From Trichobilharzia szidati (Eukaryota > Platyhelminthes > Trematoda > Strigeidida > Schistosomatidae), in contig OX235279.1 in assembly GCA_944472155.2 (NCBI GenBank), forward strand, positions 64,903,543 through 64,967,542: DNA of 64,000 bases, given 5' to 3'. The notes under the pieces are model-generated. The model was not told the origin of the DNA, made no database searches, and saw only the letters and a list, made by a program, of their open reading frames with translations. Below, piece by piece: positions 12,504 to 22,029 of this stretch; position 1 is the first letter of the stretch; each line of letters opens with the position of its first letter. A program made the position numbers and the translations under genes.

Positions 12504-12608
12504 CTATCCAGTACTCCCAGGTTTTCCAGTGGTTCTCTAACTGATGTCAGCTCATGATGAAATCCTCCATGCAATTAAACAAAATCCCTACCAAACCAAT
12601 ACTTGAAA
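12472..12608 (+). mobile_element. SINE-like repeat copy carrying the hammerhead motif
   Basis: Downstream of the hammerhead-like core lies a body starting CCAGTACTCCCAGGTTTTCC and ending near ACCAATACTTGAAA. A closely similar body occurs at 49220-49327, and more divergent ones at 60526 and 54440. The shared right end of the first two copies (CAAAACCAATGCTTGAAA-like) probably marks the 3' end of the element. It is followed here by an (AT)n run and the second inverted repeat arm. It is non-autonomous with no coding capacity. Confidence 0.65.
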
Positions 12609-12632
12609 ATATATATATATATATATTTCTTA

Positions 12633-12782
12633 ACCTGTACACAATCTGACCTGTATTGTTATTATTCATGCCTTCTTGCCTTCTGTAAAAACTGTGTATG
12701 ACAAGTATGTGTGTGATCAGAATGTCCGAAATGTGTTGCACCAATACATTACACGTTTTGGATAAACTACATCTTATTGTGT
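12633..12782 (-). repeat. inverted repeat arm 2 flanking a PLE fragment
   Basis: This is the reverse complement of 11290-11443 with only a few differences. Together the arms enclose the minus-strand PLE fragment and the SINE/hammerhead copy. The minus-strand frame of about 105 codons across this arm (12547-12864) has no coding signature and is a shadow. Confidence 0.75.
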
Positions 12783-13438
12783 TATCGAAATTCATAAAGG
12801 GAACTAATTGCTTTAAATTTCGTTTTAGACTAGAAGGTCTACTCTCTCCTTTGGTAACTGTCACTAGCTGAGTTTTAGGATTAGGGAAGGTCTAGGAAAA
12901 TATTGCAACAAATAATAAGTTCTCATCTATGGTCTATTTATAAATACTATTTCTTTGTATATTCAGCCTATATTAAACTGTCGACTAAATTACTCTGTAC
13001 ATAGTGAAAAGTTTTTTAAGACTAGTTGACTGTATCGTCTTCTATCTTCCTTGATTTCCTTTTTTCTGGTTGTAAACTTTGGAGATGTTCCTAGTATGAG
13101 TTTTACTTGCTTGTTTTCACTTGTATTGCTGTTCGGATATGAGGTACAAGAATTTAGATCGGTATACAGTAATGCCAGATCTTACGTTGTTGACTTTCTT
13201 GATGATTCACTACACTTTCGACTATAGTTATTGGTTTCCATCCGTTTATTCCTTCACTTTATACTTTTTGTTATCTTTCTATAAATACACATTTTGTTTG
13301 CAGTTTTTAGTTCAGAGGATTTTGATTTTTTTTAATTGTAGCTTGATTCCACACTGTATTTTCAGAACAGGTATGGAATTTTCAGCATGTGATATCGGTA
13401 GCCTAAATTTTGCAGGCCGACCAACTGATATCAGGTGT

Positions 13439-13510
13439 GCGTCGGCAGGGGATCGAACCCCAGACCATGTGCATGGTCGACGAGAGTCCTAACCGCTGTG
13501 CCACCGACAC
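13439..13510 (-). mobile_element. tRNA-derived SINE head
   Basis: On the minus strand, 72 bases fold like a tRNA. A 7-bp acceptor stem forms (GTGTCGG with CCGACGC), box A reads TGGCACAGCGG and box B reads GGTTCGATCCC, both close to the RNA polymerase III promoter consensus. The anticodon arm (GACCA-TGCACA-TGGTC) has a 6-base loop and the D arm is poor, so a working tRNA is unlikely. A tRNA-derived SINE head with its internal promoter fits better; the body would extend to lower coordinates, at least to about 13360. No CCA is encoded. Confidence 0.6.
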
Positions 13511-15013
13511 ACATCAGGCGTTATAGCTACCTAATACGATTGTTAACTACAGACCTCTGGTAGAAATATTATGACTAGTCATGTGTGAAATTTCAACTTC
13601 TGACATGGTTAATCTTCTGATTCTTTTTTAAATTCGACTGAAACGTCTTACTTAAAGCGGGAATTAATATAATTTTCAAATAATTCTGATAAAAATAAAT
13701 AACAGAATTACTGAGATGTCTTTTCGTCCCACCATCCTTCTACTAATTCTTTTTATTGGCTCTATTCAATTTTTATTTTCAACGAAACGAAGACGCAAGC
13801 TTTTTGTAGTCCTATTTTTCAACCAGTGTACCATAGCAAACAAACTGCAATATGTAGTCAAGTACTGAAATAACTAGGTATTACTGTTAGCTTACAGATT
13901 TAGTTGATTTTGACATTTTATTTCCTCAGCTACCTGCCAATTACTATACGTCACTCTTATTGTTTGAGGGTCAAAGTAGGCGAGATAGGACGCGAATCCC
14001 AAACCCATTAGGGAAAAATTGAGTGCTTAAACGTGTAGTGAGCTACATCTTCACTCAAATGTTGCTCGTGAGGAATAATAACCACTTACAACGCATTCAC
14101 ATTGTACATGCAAAGTACCGAATGCGATTTAGGGAGCAGATTAGTAAACAAGACTACTACTGTCTGAAACAAAAAATCACCCCCGGTGAACCAAGGAGTA
14201 CTGGTCAGCTACTTAGTCGTGGTATGGCAGTCTTTAGCAGTACGCGCTTGGAACTCGGATATGAAACCCAGGTTACGCGAGGAACCCGTCAACTATTAAG
14301 CCACCGTGTTGGTGGCTCAATGATACAGTACTCGTTAGCCCCACTGGTTTCTTCTGGTCAACGTACTCATAAATATTGTCTGGCTGGTAGTAGATCCAGA
14401 ATAAGGATAGGTTGGGCGTGGATGTAGCAACACCAGCTCTACTGAAACTTCAAAGCTTGAGGCCTATTTCCACTTGAAACGCAGGTATTTGAAAAGAAAA
14501 CTGATAGCTTAGCGTTAAGACGGTAAGACGTCATCGGCAGCTAATAATAGAGAATGTAGGGTATTTTCCAGTAGAGCACCACATGTTTCAGTCTACATAA
14601 TGGTGCCGATGAATGATATCCATGAGTCACTAGTTCTTTACTAATTGACATGATATTGAAATTTTGGCTTAGTACACATGTTCTTACAAAACCTTGTTTA
14701 CAATGTCAAAAAATATTGGAAATGGTAGTCATCTGTTGAAGAGCGAGCAGTATTTGTTACTCGCTTTTACGACTTTGGGTCATATTTATTTCCACTCCTA
14801 TGTTTACGCTCCACTTGTTTTCTACTTAATGCCTAGATATGAAATGTGGTAACTTTGACTAGTATTCAGTATTCCTGAGTCTTATATTGACCATATCTGT
14901 ACAAAGAGCAAAAACTTTTTTCAGTAGTTTAGTCTGGATGAGTATGGGGATGAATCCAATAGTGATCTCTAGCAATTGAAAGCTAACTTTTTTCATCTTC
15001 TTTTTTCTCTTAG

Positions 15014-15612
15014 GACTTGCTGCTCTAACTACAGCAGGAATAGGTCTGATGTGGAATTCCGTCTTCTGCAAAATATACTTTCCATTAGACTTGGGTATTC
15101 GATGGTTTCCTAACGTTCGAACAGATGGTGCTCTGATCACAATTACACCTAGTTTTATTCGATTTACTACAACTACATTGAGCGCTATCAGTGCGTCTGC
15201 CGCAGGATTATATGCTTTATTCTGGCAGTGGGATCCATGCTGTAAATATCAAGTGGCGTCGTCAGTTGCATCTCTTCCAGTTGGAGCGACTTCCTTTGTG
15301 ACACGTAGTAGTCATGCCATGATGAATTCACATCCGGATGATAATTCACCCGGAAGTGGGGTGAGCAATGGTGACAGTCCTAATGGTTCATCAGAAAGGA
15401 GTCAAAGCAGTAATGGAAAGCGTACTCGTGCAGTTATAGCCGAAAATCATTCTAATTCAAACAGTCCTCCTCTGCGCCCTGTAGTCTTGGTTCATAGAGA
15501 TGATGGCAGAAGAAAAGTACTTCATAATGCTGTTTCCCTTACTTCTACATTAGTTGCTTGCTATATTCTCTTTAGATGGTCTCGGAATTCTGATATTATC
15601 AGTGATTCTTAG
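15014..15612 (+). CDS. TMEM11: TMEM11/PMI orthologue, last exon
   Basis: After a T-rich tract and TTAG acceptor, the exon continues the frame of 8278-8475 and ends with TAG at 15610-15612. The residues LAALTTAGIGLMWNSVF form the first hydrophobic segment. TTTTLSAISASAAGLYALF forms the second and runs into the family signature WQWDPCCKYQV. Near the end PVVLVHRDDGRRKVLHN and the hydrophobic SLTSTLVACYILF match the conserved TMEM11 tail. Between CCKYQV and PVVLV this protein has an extra loop of about 60 residues rich in Ser, Asn, Pro and Gly that vertebrate TMEM11 lacks. That makes the predicted protein about 265-270 residues against about 190 in human. The two exons have no internal stop, so the gene looks functional. 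Expected location is the mitochondrial inner membrane. Confidence 0.87.
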
Positions 15613-16689
15613 TTTTGTCTCAACACTATTTTTATCCCTCTGTGTGCTTGATTTACGAGTCAAATCAATATTCTCCCATTCATATTCATTCTTCTGATCA
15701 TTGAAAATATGACTTGTGTGGAATGAACTTCTTGATCTTTCTAGTTTATTTTTTCTGTAGTCTTTTGATATAAATGCTTAAGCACTTTCTTGAGCTTCAT
15801 GATTTCTTCAATAGTTGTAGGCTACTATAAAATATTTCAAAAAGCATTTCTACTACCATATATATATACCTCAGATTAGGCTATAAATATATATATTTTT
15901 TCATGTCAAGTATCTGGTCATTTTCACCATTATTTTGAAGAACTTTTATTCTTGTTAATTATTGTAGTACCGGTATTGATTGTTTCTGTAGAAAAAGGGT
16001 ATTTTGAGTTTCTGCGTTGTAGTTAATTTTGTCACACATCCTTCATTTTGTTATTGTACATGTATTGTTGATTTACTTTAAATTAAAATTCTTTTACACC
16101 ATATACTTTAATTCATTGTGTTCACTTCATTTCTGAACATTTCCACAACTAATTGGAATGTTGTTGAGAAATTACATTATTTCAAAGCTGTTTCAGTCAC
16201 AGATCTACTTCATCTAGAGTAATGTGTTAAGAAATAACATGTCATCTGCAAAATCTGATTTTCTTCAACGGAATTATGCATAAAACCCCCGGTATTCATT
16301 GATAAGGGACCTTAAACTAATGACGGACAGTTGTGTCCAGCGCTCGTAAGCCTTACATATTTCTAGATGATAAAATACGTAATTAATTACATGGTCTGGT
16401 AGCGGCAGTGGAGTTTGAAGATTCAGCTAAAGAATTGAGCCCTGAGTTTGTAGCACAAATCGTCGCTCGATTAGTTTACCAGGCAAATGCCACAGTTTAG
16501 GCGTAGTAGATCGTTTATGAAGGGGGTTAAGCATTTGGCGTTTTTAATACAAGCATCGTACTCAGTCACCCATGAAAAGGTGTGGTCTACGGAGCAAATT
16601 ATTATTGTTCCCTTAGTTTCCGAGTGGAATACACACCTCCATTTCATTCTGTTCTCTCCTGTCTTTTTAAGCCTGTTCTGTGAATACTA
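15613..16689. other. 3' region of TMEM11-like gene and unassigned sequence
   Basis: Very T-rich sequence follows the stop codon, as expected of a 3' UTR. ATTAAA, a common variant polyadenylation signal, is present near 16083; no perfect AATAAA was noted in the first 500 bases. From about 16260 to 16690 I recognise nothing. Confidence 0.35.
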
Positions 16690-17450
16690 ACAAGCTTTAA
16701 TTTCCTCTTTACATGATCTCCTCCATGTCACTCTCGGACACACGCCAAAACTCGTCACTTTCCATTCGGGCTTCACTCGACGATCTCAGTGTGTGCCCAT
16801 TACATCTCCATTTACTTCTGGATGTTTTTTTGGGTGATAGTTCCTTGGATGGTTCGTTGTCACAGTTCATCGTTGTTTATTTTTTTCAGGAGGTTGGCTT
16901 CTAATCTTCAGTATCGAGCCAACGAAGACGAGTTTTGATGAAAGTTGGTAGAAGGCTGTCAGAAATGCTTCTGGTGACGTGCACGGAGTCCTTGAGCCAA
17001 ATGAAAGCACTGACTTGACATTGGTGATGGAAATTCGGATCTCGTCCTCAGTGCTGACAATCACCACACTCACTTCAGACCAGTGGACACCTGTCTTGCT
17101 TTTCCGAATAGCTGGTTGATTTTGACATCCACATCCATGCCGCCTGTAGTTAAAACGATGCCGCCCAAGTTGGTGAAAGACAGGAGTGTCTTTAGGTGTT
17201 TCCCATTGATAATGATTGATCCTTGTTGTTATTGGTTAAGTATCTTCACTTATGTTCTTCATGCTCCCTTGAATTTCTGTCTTTGCTACCTTTTCTGCCA
17301 AATTTTTGGTTATTGTCCGTAGATCTTCGAGTTTGTGCGACGTCAAACATAGATCATTTACGAAATCTAGATGTTCTAGAGACCTGTTGTCGGCTTAGCA
17401 TTTGCCCGTCTTCTCGTTCTCCACGGTCTGTTGTATGATCGAATTCAGCA
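16690..17450 (-). pseudogene. decayed RTE-like RT, C-terminal part
   Basis: The minus strand reads, across frameshifts, as the C-terminal half of an RTE-type polyprotein. LEHLDFVNDLCLTS (usually LDFADDLCLL, the catalytic DD box, here ND) is followed by LEDLRTITKNLAEKVAKT, a block usually reading TYLGGIVS (here broken), ITNVKSVLSFGSRT (usually NVKSVLLYGSETW), and near the end SKWRCNGHTLR (usually KWRWIGHTLRK). The order and spacing fit the region after the RT palm. It is dead. It matters because an endonuclease of the same broad clade gave rise to the array at 24-48 kb. The + strand frames here are shadows. Confidence 0.72.
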
Positions 17451-17499
17451 TAATCAGGAATATGATCGGTGTGACTGCCAGCCATGTCTCAGTCTTCTC

Positions 17500-17650
17500 T
17501 TCTTTTCGAACAGTCTACTGAATCTTCCATTGTCAATCAAATTTCTTGATTACTGTGGTAGCTACTTTTGAGTCTTTTCTGCTGAATGTCTATTGATCGG
17601 TGATTTCTGAAATTTAAGACGATCATTTAATAACATCATTATTTAGTTTA
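17500..17650 (-). pseudogene. short PLE fragment
   Basis: The minus strand matches 20463-20550, part of the larger PLE nearby. Shared features are the stretch encoding KFQKSPINRHSAEKTQK, then RNLIDNGR, which lies between the MNRxDY block and the RLYGLPKIHK block in PLEs. It is a scrap of the same family wedged between the RTE-like and CR1-like remnants. Confidence 0.6.
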
Positions 17651-17659
17651 AGTGATCTG

Positions 17660-18240
17660 ACTTTTCCATGACAATTCACTTCGGAACAGACGGACTGAGA
17701 AGTAATGGGCATAGAAACAGTCAGATCATCTCTATACTTAACAAAATTGGCTTCATCAAACTGGTGCAAGTCATGTAAGGAGAAAGAACAACGCCTTGAG
17801 TAACCTCAGTTAGAGTAATTAAATAAGTAGAGGACTTCCCATTATATACAGTGTACTGCTTCCTGTTAGTCCAAGACCCTAACTTGTGTCGCAGCGAGCT
17901 TGTTTAACAAAAGAGGCCCAGGTACAGAGTCAAAGGCAGATGTGCAATCAAGGAAGGTATACTAGACATATTGGGCACTGTGTAAGATCACAGTGGCATC
18001 TAAACTACACTTCCTATGCTTACAAGCAAATTATTCAGGGTTGTTATTCCATTATTTCTAAAAAAGTTGAAGCAGTAGCAATAGGTCTAGAACTTAACAC
18101 TTGGTGATTTAAGCATAGAAAAAATTTTACGATCCTTCCAAGAAGCAGACACCAAGTAAGTGAAAACACTGTCTTAAGCTAAATTAAATGGCTTTCCTGA
18201 GGGGTCACTTGCCGAGCTTTTGACTTGAAGTCTGACCTAC
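17660..18240 (-). pseudogene. decayed CR1-like RT
   Basis: The minus strand yields RPIATASTFLEIME (usually YRPI.LTS.. K..E), then FLDCTSAFDSVPGPLLLNKLA (first palm block, about 17985-17920), then pieces of the QGAVLSPYLF block, and NFVKYRDDLTV (usually FVKYADDLTV, about 17740-17710). The block order is right for a CR1-type RT, with many stops and frameshifts. The opposite-strand frame at 17886-18107 is a shadow. Confidence 0.7.
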
Positions 18241-18699
18241 AAGACAACAGAGCAACGTTAGAAGCTGTGTCATTATGGGTGCCACTGGCGAAAATGGTTT
18301 GTTTTCCATTCTGATTGTGTACTGTAAGTTTGAATCATCGTTTCCTAACTGCTTTAAATGAACCATTTGTTCTCATCGATTCGATGATGAAAACTTCACG
18401 CTTGCATTCACCCTTTCGCTATGTGAAGGTAGAGGATAAGGCATTCTCGATATAAGACCATTTCAGCAACAATTTTACTTACTCATGGTCATAGCAAGGC
18501 ATTTAATGATTAGCCTTATTTAGTCAACTTATGCTGTACCACTGCTGATACTAATTTTCGATGAGAAATAACTAACTAAAGATTTCCTCTGTTATTCGCC
18601 GTCCCATGATTACTGAAGTAACCAGTTGCAGGATATCAATGAGATTTGTATTCAGCGAATGAATTGGATAAAATACATTTGATAAATATACTATGTACA
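18241..18699. other. unassigned sequence
   Basis: I see no coding region or repeat that I can name between the CR1-like remnant and the pLTR-like sequence. Confidence 0.4.
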
Positions 18700-18773
18700 C
18701 ATTTAGAAAAACCAACATACTGAGAAGAAATATATTCCTTTTCAATTAGTTCCTCATCAGCTGCTTTACAATC

Positions 18774-18809
<36 letters not shown>

Positions 18810-18860
18810 TTATGCTAGTTCTAAAGTATAGGAGGGGTGAAAACAACTGGTTAGAAATCA
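18700..18860 (-). repeat. pLTR-like sequence at 3' side of a PLE
   Basis: This stretch resembles 21590-21700 at the other side of the PLE. Both have, reading +, a TTTTCAA block, an AGCTG followed by TACAATC, then an (AT)n run and GGTT. On the minus strand it contains CTGATGAG (18753-18760 region) followed 9 bases later by GAAAA, which resembles part of a hammerhead core. PLE terminal repeats are known to carry hammerhead motifs, but stem II is not convincing here. The copies have diverged strongly. Confidence 0.45.
18777..18807. repeat. (TA)n microsatellite, 31 bases
   Basis: Uninterrupted TA dinucleotides inside the pLTR-like sequence. A shorter (AT)n run sits at the matching place in the other copy, near 21650-21666. 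Confidence 0.95.
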
Positions 18861-19079
18861 TCAAGACAGTTAATTAGTAGAAGTTAGCAGCGGATTGTCA
18901 GTCAAAAAGAAATATAATTTTCGACGTAAAGAATTCAAGCTGAGTTTATTTTCAGGCAGTTTCGATGGTTTGTACAATAGTGATGACTAAGAAGAATACA
19001 TAAATGTATGATGTAAGAGTACTAAGACAAAAATAAGTCAAGTGAATTAGCTAGAACATTAATCATGATAAATTAACAA

Positions 19080-20940
19080 AGTCAGGTGACAAAGATAAGG
19101 AAAATCATTTGTAATACTCTGTATGTATGTAAAGGGCCACAGATTTGGTTTGTTCAGATGGATCGCGATTATCTCTACCTTATTTAAAAGTCGTATTCGT
19201 GGAGAATGCGAAAGGTTGGGTGAAATACGATAAATAACTTAAAATGTTTTGTTAGTGTCAACGGGATGTTGTGTATCTGCGGGGTAAGCTAGTATTGAGT
19301 AAAGCTTCACTTGGTCTGTTAACTAACCAGAATGGGTAGTGTTTAGAAATTCAATGCTGAAATCGCCTAATCGTACGTCCAATGCAGTTAAACTGGTAAG
19401 TACACATGGAAGAGGAGAAACAAGGAATTCTATCTTTATTTTGTGAACAAAATATTAATTGGCTGGTGAATCAACAGAATAACTTTGCTGCGTTAATTCT
19501 TTTTGAAGGCTGTTAACATTCCCTGTAAATCGCAATCTTAGGAACACTGCTTTTTAGGAGCTGTAGGCACATTGAACTTTTTATTTTTGCCAAATCTATG
19601 TATTCATCTCTACTTAGTACATCACGAGTATTGATGAGTTCTTCGTCGTGTTTCATTTGAACAAACAAGTCTGGCACAGTGAACGACACATTTAACCAGA
19701 TTTCATCTGTATTGTACTGAGACGAAACTCAGAGGGTGAGTATACTGACCAGTTGATGGAGGTTCCCAATGTAAACTTCTACATATTGTTTCATCTACTC
19801 GTTTACCTACAAGATAAAGTCATTCTGTTCTTCTTTAGTAAAAATTATTGCTGGTATTGTTAAGTATCTCCGATATGCACCTTGTTTCACTGTCTATCAG
19901 AAATCCAGGTCATTTATTGCATATTTGAGAGGACTATTCTCTAGTTTCTCCAGGAAAACGTCCGCTAGGATTTGACTCAGTAGTGACATCATAGCAACAT
20001 CATTTGACAGCGTATACATCTACTTATTGAGGGGAAAATATACGTTCGCCGTGCATCTGTAAAGAAGTTTCTTCAGGGAACACACAGGAATACCAGTCTG
20101 CATACTTTCATTTATTATTTTATTGCATATATAATCTACTGTTTTTATCAAAGGCACATATGAATAAAGAGGATACGTCCAGAGATATCATGTACTAATT
20201 TTCACTTTTAGTTCTCCAATTCTTTTCACAAACTCAAAGCTGTCTTTGTATAACGGCTGTAAGGGTGCATCAGCCATTTCTCAGTTATGGTATGGTATGG
20301 TGAAATAGACATACTGACGACTGGTCCAATTGGCAAGCCGATTTTATAAATCTAGGACAGACCATGTAATCTCAATATCACCGTACCAACGGGCTTCATT
20401 GTTTCTTACAAAATTGGTGAAACGCAACTTTCCTGTTTCAACTCAATGACCATAAGCTGCTTTTCAGTCTTTTCTGTTGAATCTGTATTAGTTGGTGATT
20501 TCTGAAATTTAAAACGATCATTTAATAGTTTCATCATTTAGTTTACGAAATGGGACTTAACCAATGACAACAACTTTAGAGGCTTTGTCAGGTTTGGAGA
20601 TCACTAAACTTTCGTTTTAGGCAATTTCAGTACTTTCTTTGAAATATCAATCACATTAAATCTACTACTCATGTTTGAGTAACAGTAGTCGACTAAAACT
20701 GACTTAAAACGTAACCTCTTCATTCGATGAAGGTATTAGGTCTTCATTCTGAGTATAGAAGCTTTCTAATTGAACTTGCATATCCATTTTAATGACTCTG
20801 TTATGACTATCGCAAAATTTAAGACTCAGAGACAATACTTCTAAATCTGTCCCCTCGTCTGTCTTATAATCCAGCCCACCACAATTAGGAATATCACTGG
20901 TGATAGTAGTCCTCACTGTCTTACTCAACTCTTCACTTCA
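19080..20940 (-). pseudogene. nearly full-length decayed PLE (RT + GIY-YIG)
   Basis: Reading the minus strand from 20940 downward gives the PLE blocks in order. They are a pre-RT region LEVLSLSLKFCDSHNR (about 20860-20810), ISKPDKASKVVV (about 20603-20565), KFQKSPTNTDSTEKTEK (about 20510-20460), a block usually RLYGLPKIHK followed by GLPIGPVVSMS (about 20350-20300), FVKRIGELKVKI, VPLIKTVDYICNKI (about 20160-20110), NDVAMMSLLSQILADVFLEK (about 20000-19940), then the nuclease SSMCTYQFNC-GRTIRRFQH (about 19410-19355) and FKVIYRI, SHSPRIRLLN (about 19245-19170). The nuclease lacks the residues usually between C and IGRT. Stops and frameshifts are scattered. pLTR-like sequences lie on both sides, so this is probably a whole insertion. 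Confidence 0.8.
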
Positions 20941-22029
20941 AACGCCTAACTGGGTTTTCCTTTGTGAATCACTTGAGATGCGAATCATTATCATCATATA
21001 CTTGTTGAATGAGGTTGATAAAGGTATGCAACAGTTCGTAATGTTGAAGTAGTTTCCAAGCTAATTTATGGTCAGGGTTATCGAATAATTATTCAAAGTC
21101 GACGAATTTGAGGTTTAAAGTCCACTTTTATTCTTTGCCTTGTCCAGTGAAAATGTTCAGTGTAAAAACATGATCCTTATATAACTTGTTTTTTGCCGAT
21201 CTAGTACGTTCCGGCTAGAGTTCTGCATTCAGAGCATCTGTCTCAAAAGGGTAAGTCAAATTCCAGTCAAAAGGTACCTCCGCTGTCTTTTGAACTTACT
21301 TCAATAGATGTGTGAGGATGTCCCCTGAGATCACTGAGTCTGTCCATTTGAGGATTCCCTTTGATCCTGCTAATTTACCAGTTTCCGTCAATCACGATGA
21401 TTGTAAAATGGCTATTTCAATCAGATGTTTGTTCTTCATTCATAATTCCGCTTGATCGTAGAGATTCGGAACGATAGGTGAGTGAACTTAGACTTATGGG
21501 GCACTAAAGTCATTAGTAAAATCATCTGACCCATGGAAAAGTTTATTAAGGCAGAATTTTTCACCAAAACCATCAAAAATGAAATTAAGGACACAATATT
21601 CAGCGAAGAGACTCTTTTCAACGAATTTTTTGTCAAGCTGTACAATCGCATATATATATATATATGGTTTTAAAAAAATTATATCCGGTGAGGGAATCAG
21701 ATCAAAGGTGTGAATATATGAAATAATAATAGTAAGAAATGCAATTAAAGTATTTGTAATTATAGTCATAGTTAAGTGGTAAGTAGCAAAACAGTTGGTG
21801 TCGCTTATAGAATAATTCATAAGGTGTATAGGTGATGGAAAGGCGTGCATAATTAGTAGACTAATGTAAAATGTTACATAACATGGTGTAAGATTTGATA
21901 AGATAGAATTCAATATTGTAAAAAAATTTTGGTTTTAGAATGACAAGTGGGAAAACCGCAAACAATTCAGAGTGAGGATAATAATAATAATAATCGTGGT
22001 AATGAGGGAAAATTACATGGATTAACTCA
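20941..22029 (-). other. presumed PLE 5' leader and pLTR region
   Basis: This stretch sits between the GIY-YIG end of one minus-strand PLE (22030) and the pre-RT start of the next (20940). It includes the pLTR-like copy with its short (AT)n run near 21650-21666 and a (TAA)n-like run near 21981. The long minus-strand frames at 21436-22109 are AT-rich, overlap each other and show no motif. Interpreting it as the junction of a PLE tandem is inference from the order of the parts. Confidence 0.45.
21590..21700 (-). repeat. pLTR-like sequence at 5' side of a PLE
   Basis: Diverged direct copy of 18700-18860, sharing a CTTTTCAA block, AGCTG then TACAATC, and a following (AT)n-GGTT. Its minus-strand counterpart of the hammerhead-like box reads CTTGAC, further from the consensus than the other copy. 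Confidence 0.45.

Larger units (their letters stand above)
8476..15013 (+). other. large intron of the TMEM11-like gene
   Basis: The 6.5 kb between the two TMEM11 exons starts GTAGTA and ends with a T-rich tract and TTAG (15010-15013). Inside are a + strand PLE remnant (about 9060-10170), a minus-strand PLE 3' part (11569-12462) between inverted repeats, a hammerhead/SINE copy (12472-12608) and a tRNA-derived SINE head (13439-13510). In the stretches 8480-9050, 10180-11285, 12790-13430 and 13520-15000 I recognise nothing. The 134-codon frame at 14023-14427 has no identifiable motif. Confidence 0.75.

Noticed and set aside
12547..12864. 105-codon minus-strand frame as a gene
   Set aside because: It covers an inverted repeat arm, an AT microsatellite and a SINE-like body, which cannot be one coding unit.
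13439..13510. Functional tRNA gene
   Set aside because: The anticodon loop has six bases and the D arm is poor; a SINE head derived from a tRNA fits better.
14023..14427. 134-codon + strand frame inside the TMEM11 intron as a nested gene
   Set aside because: No motif, biased composition or promoter signal is visible. It may be an unrecognised repeat, but coding cannot be supported.
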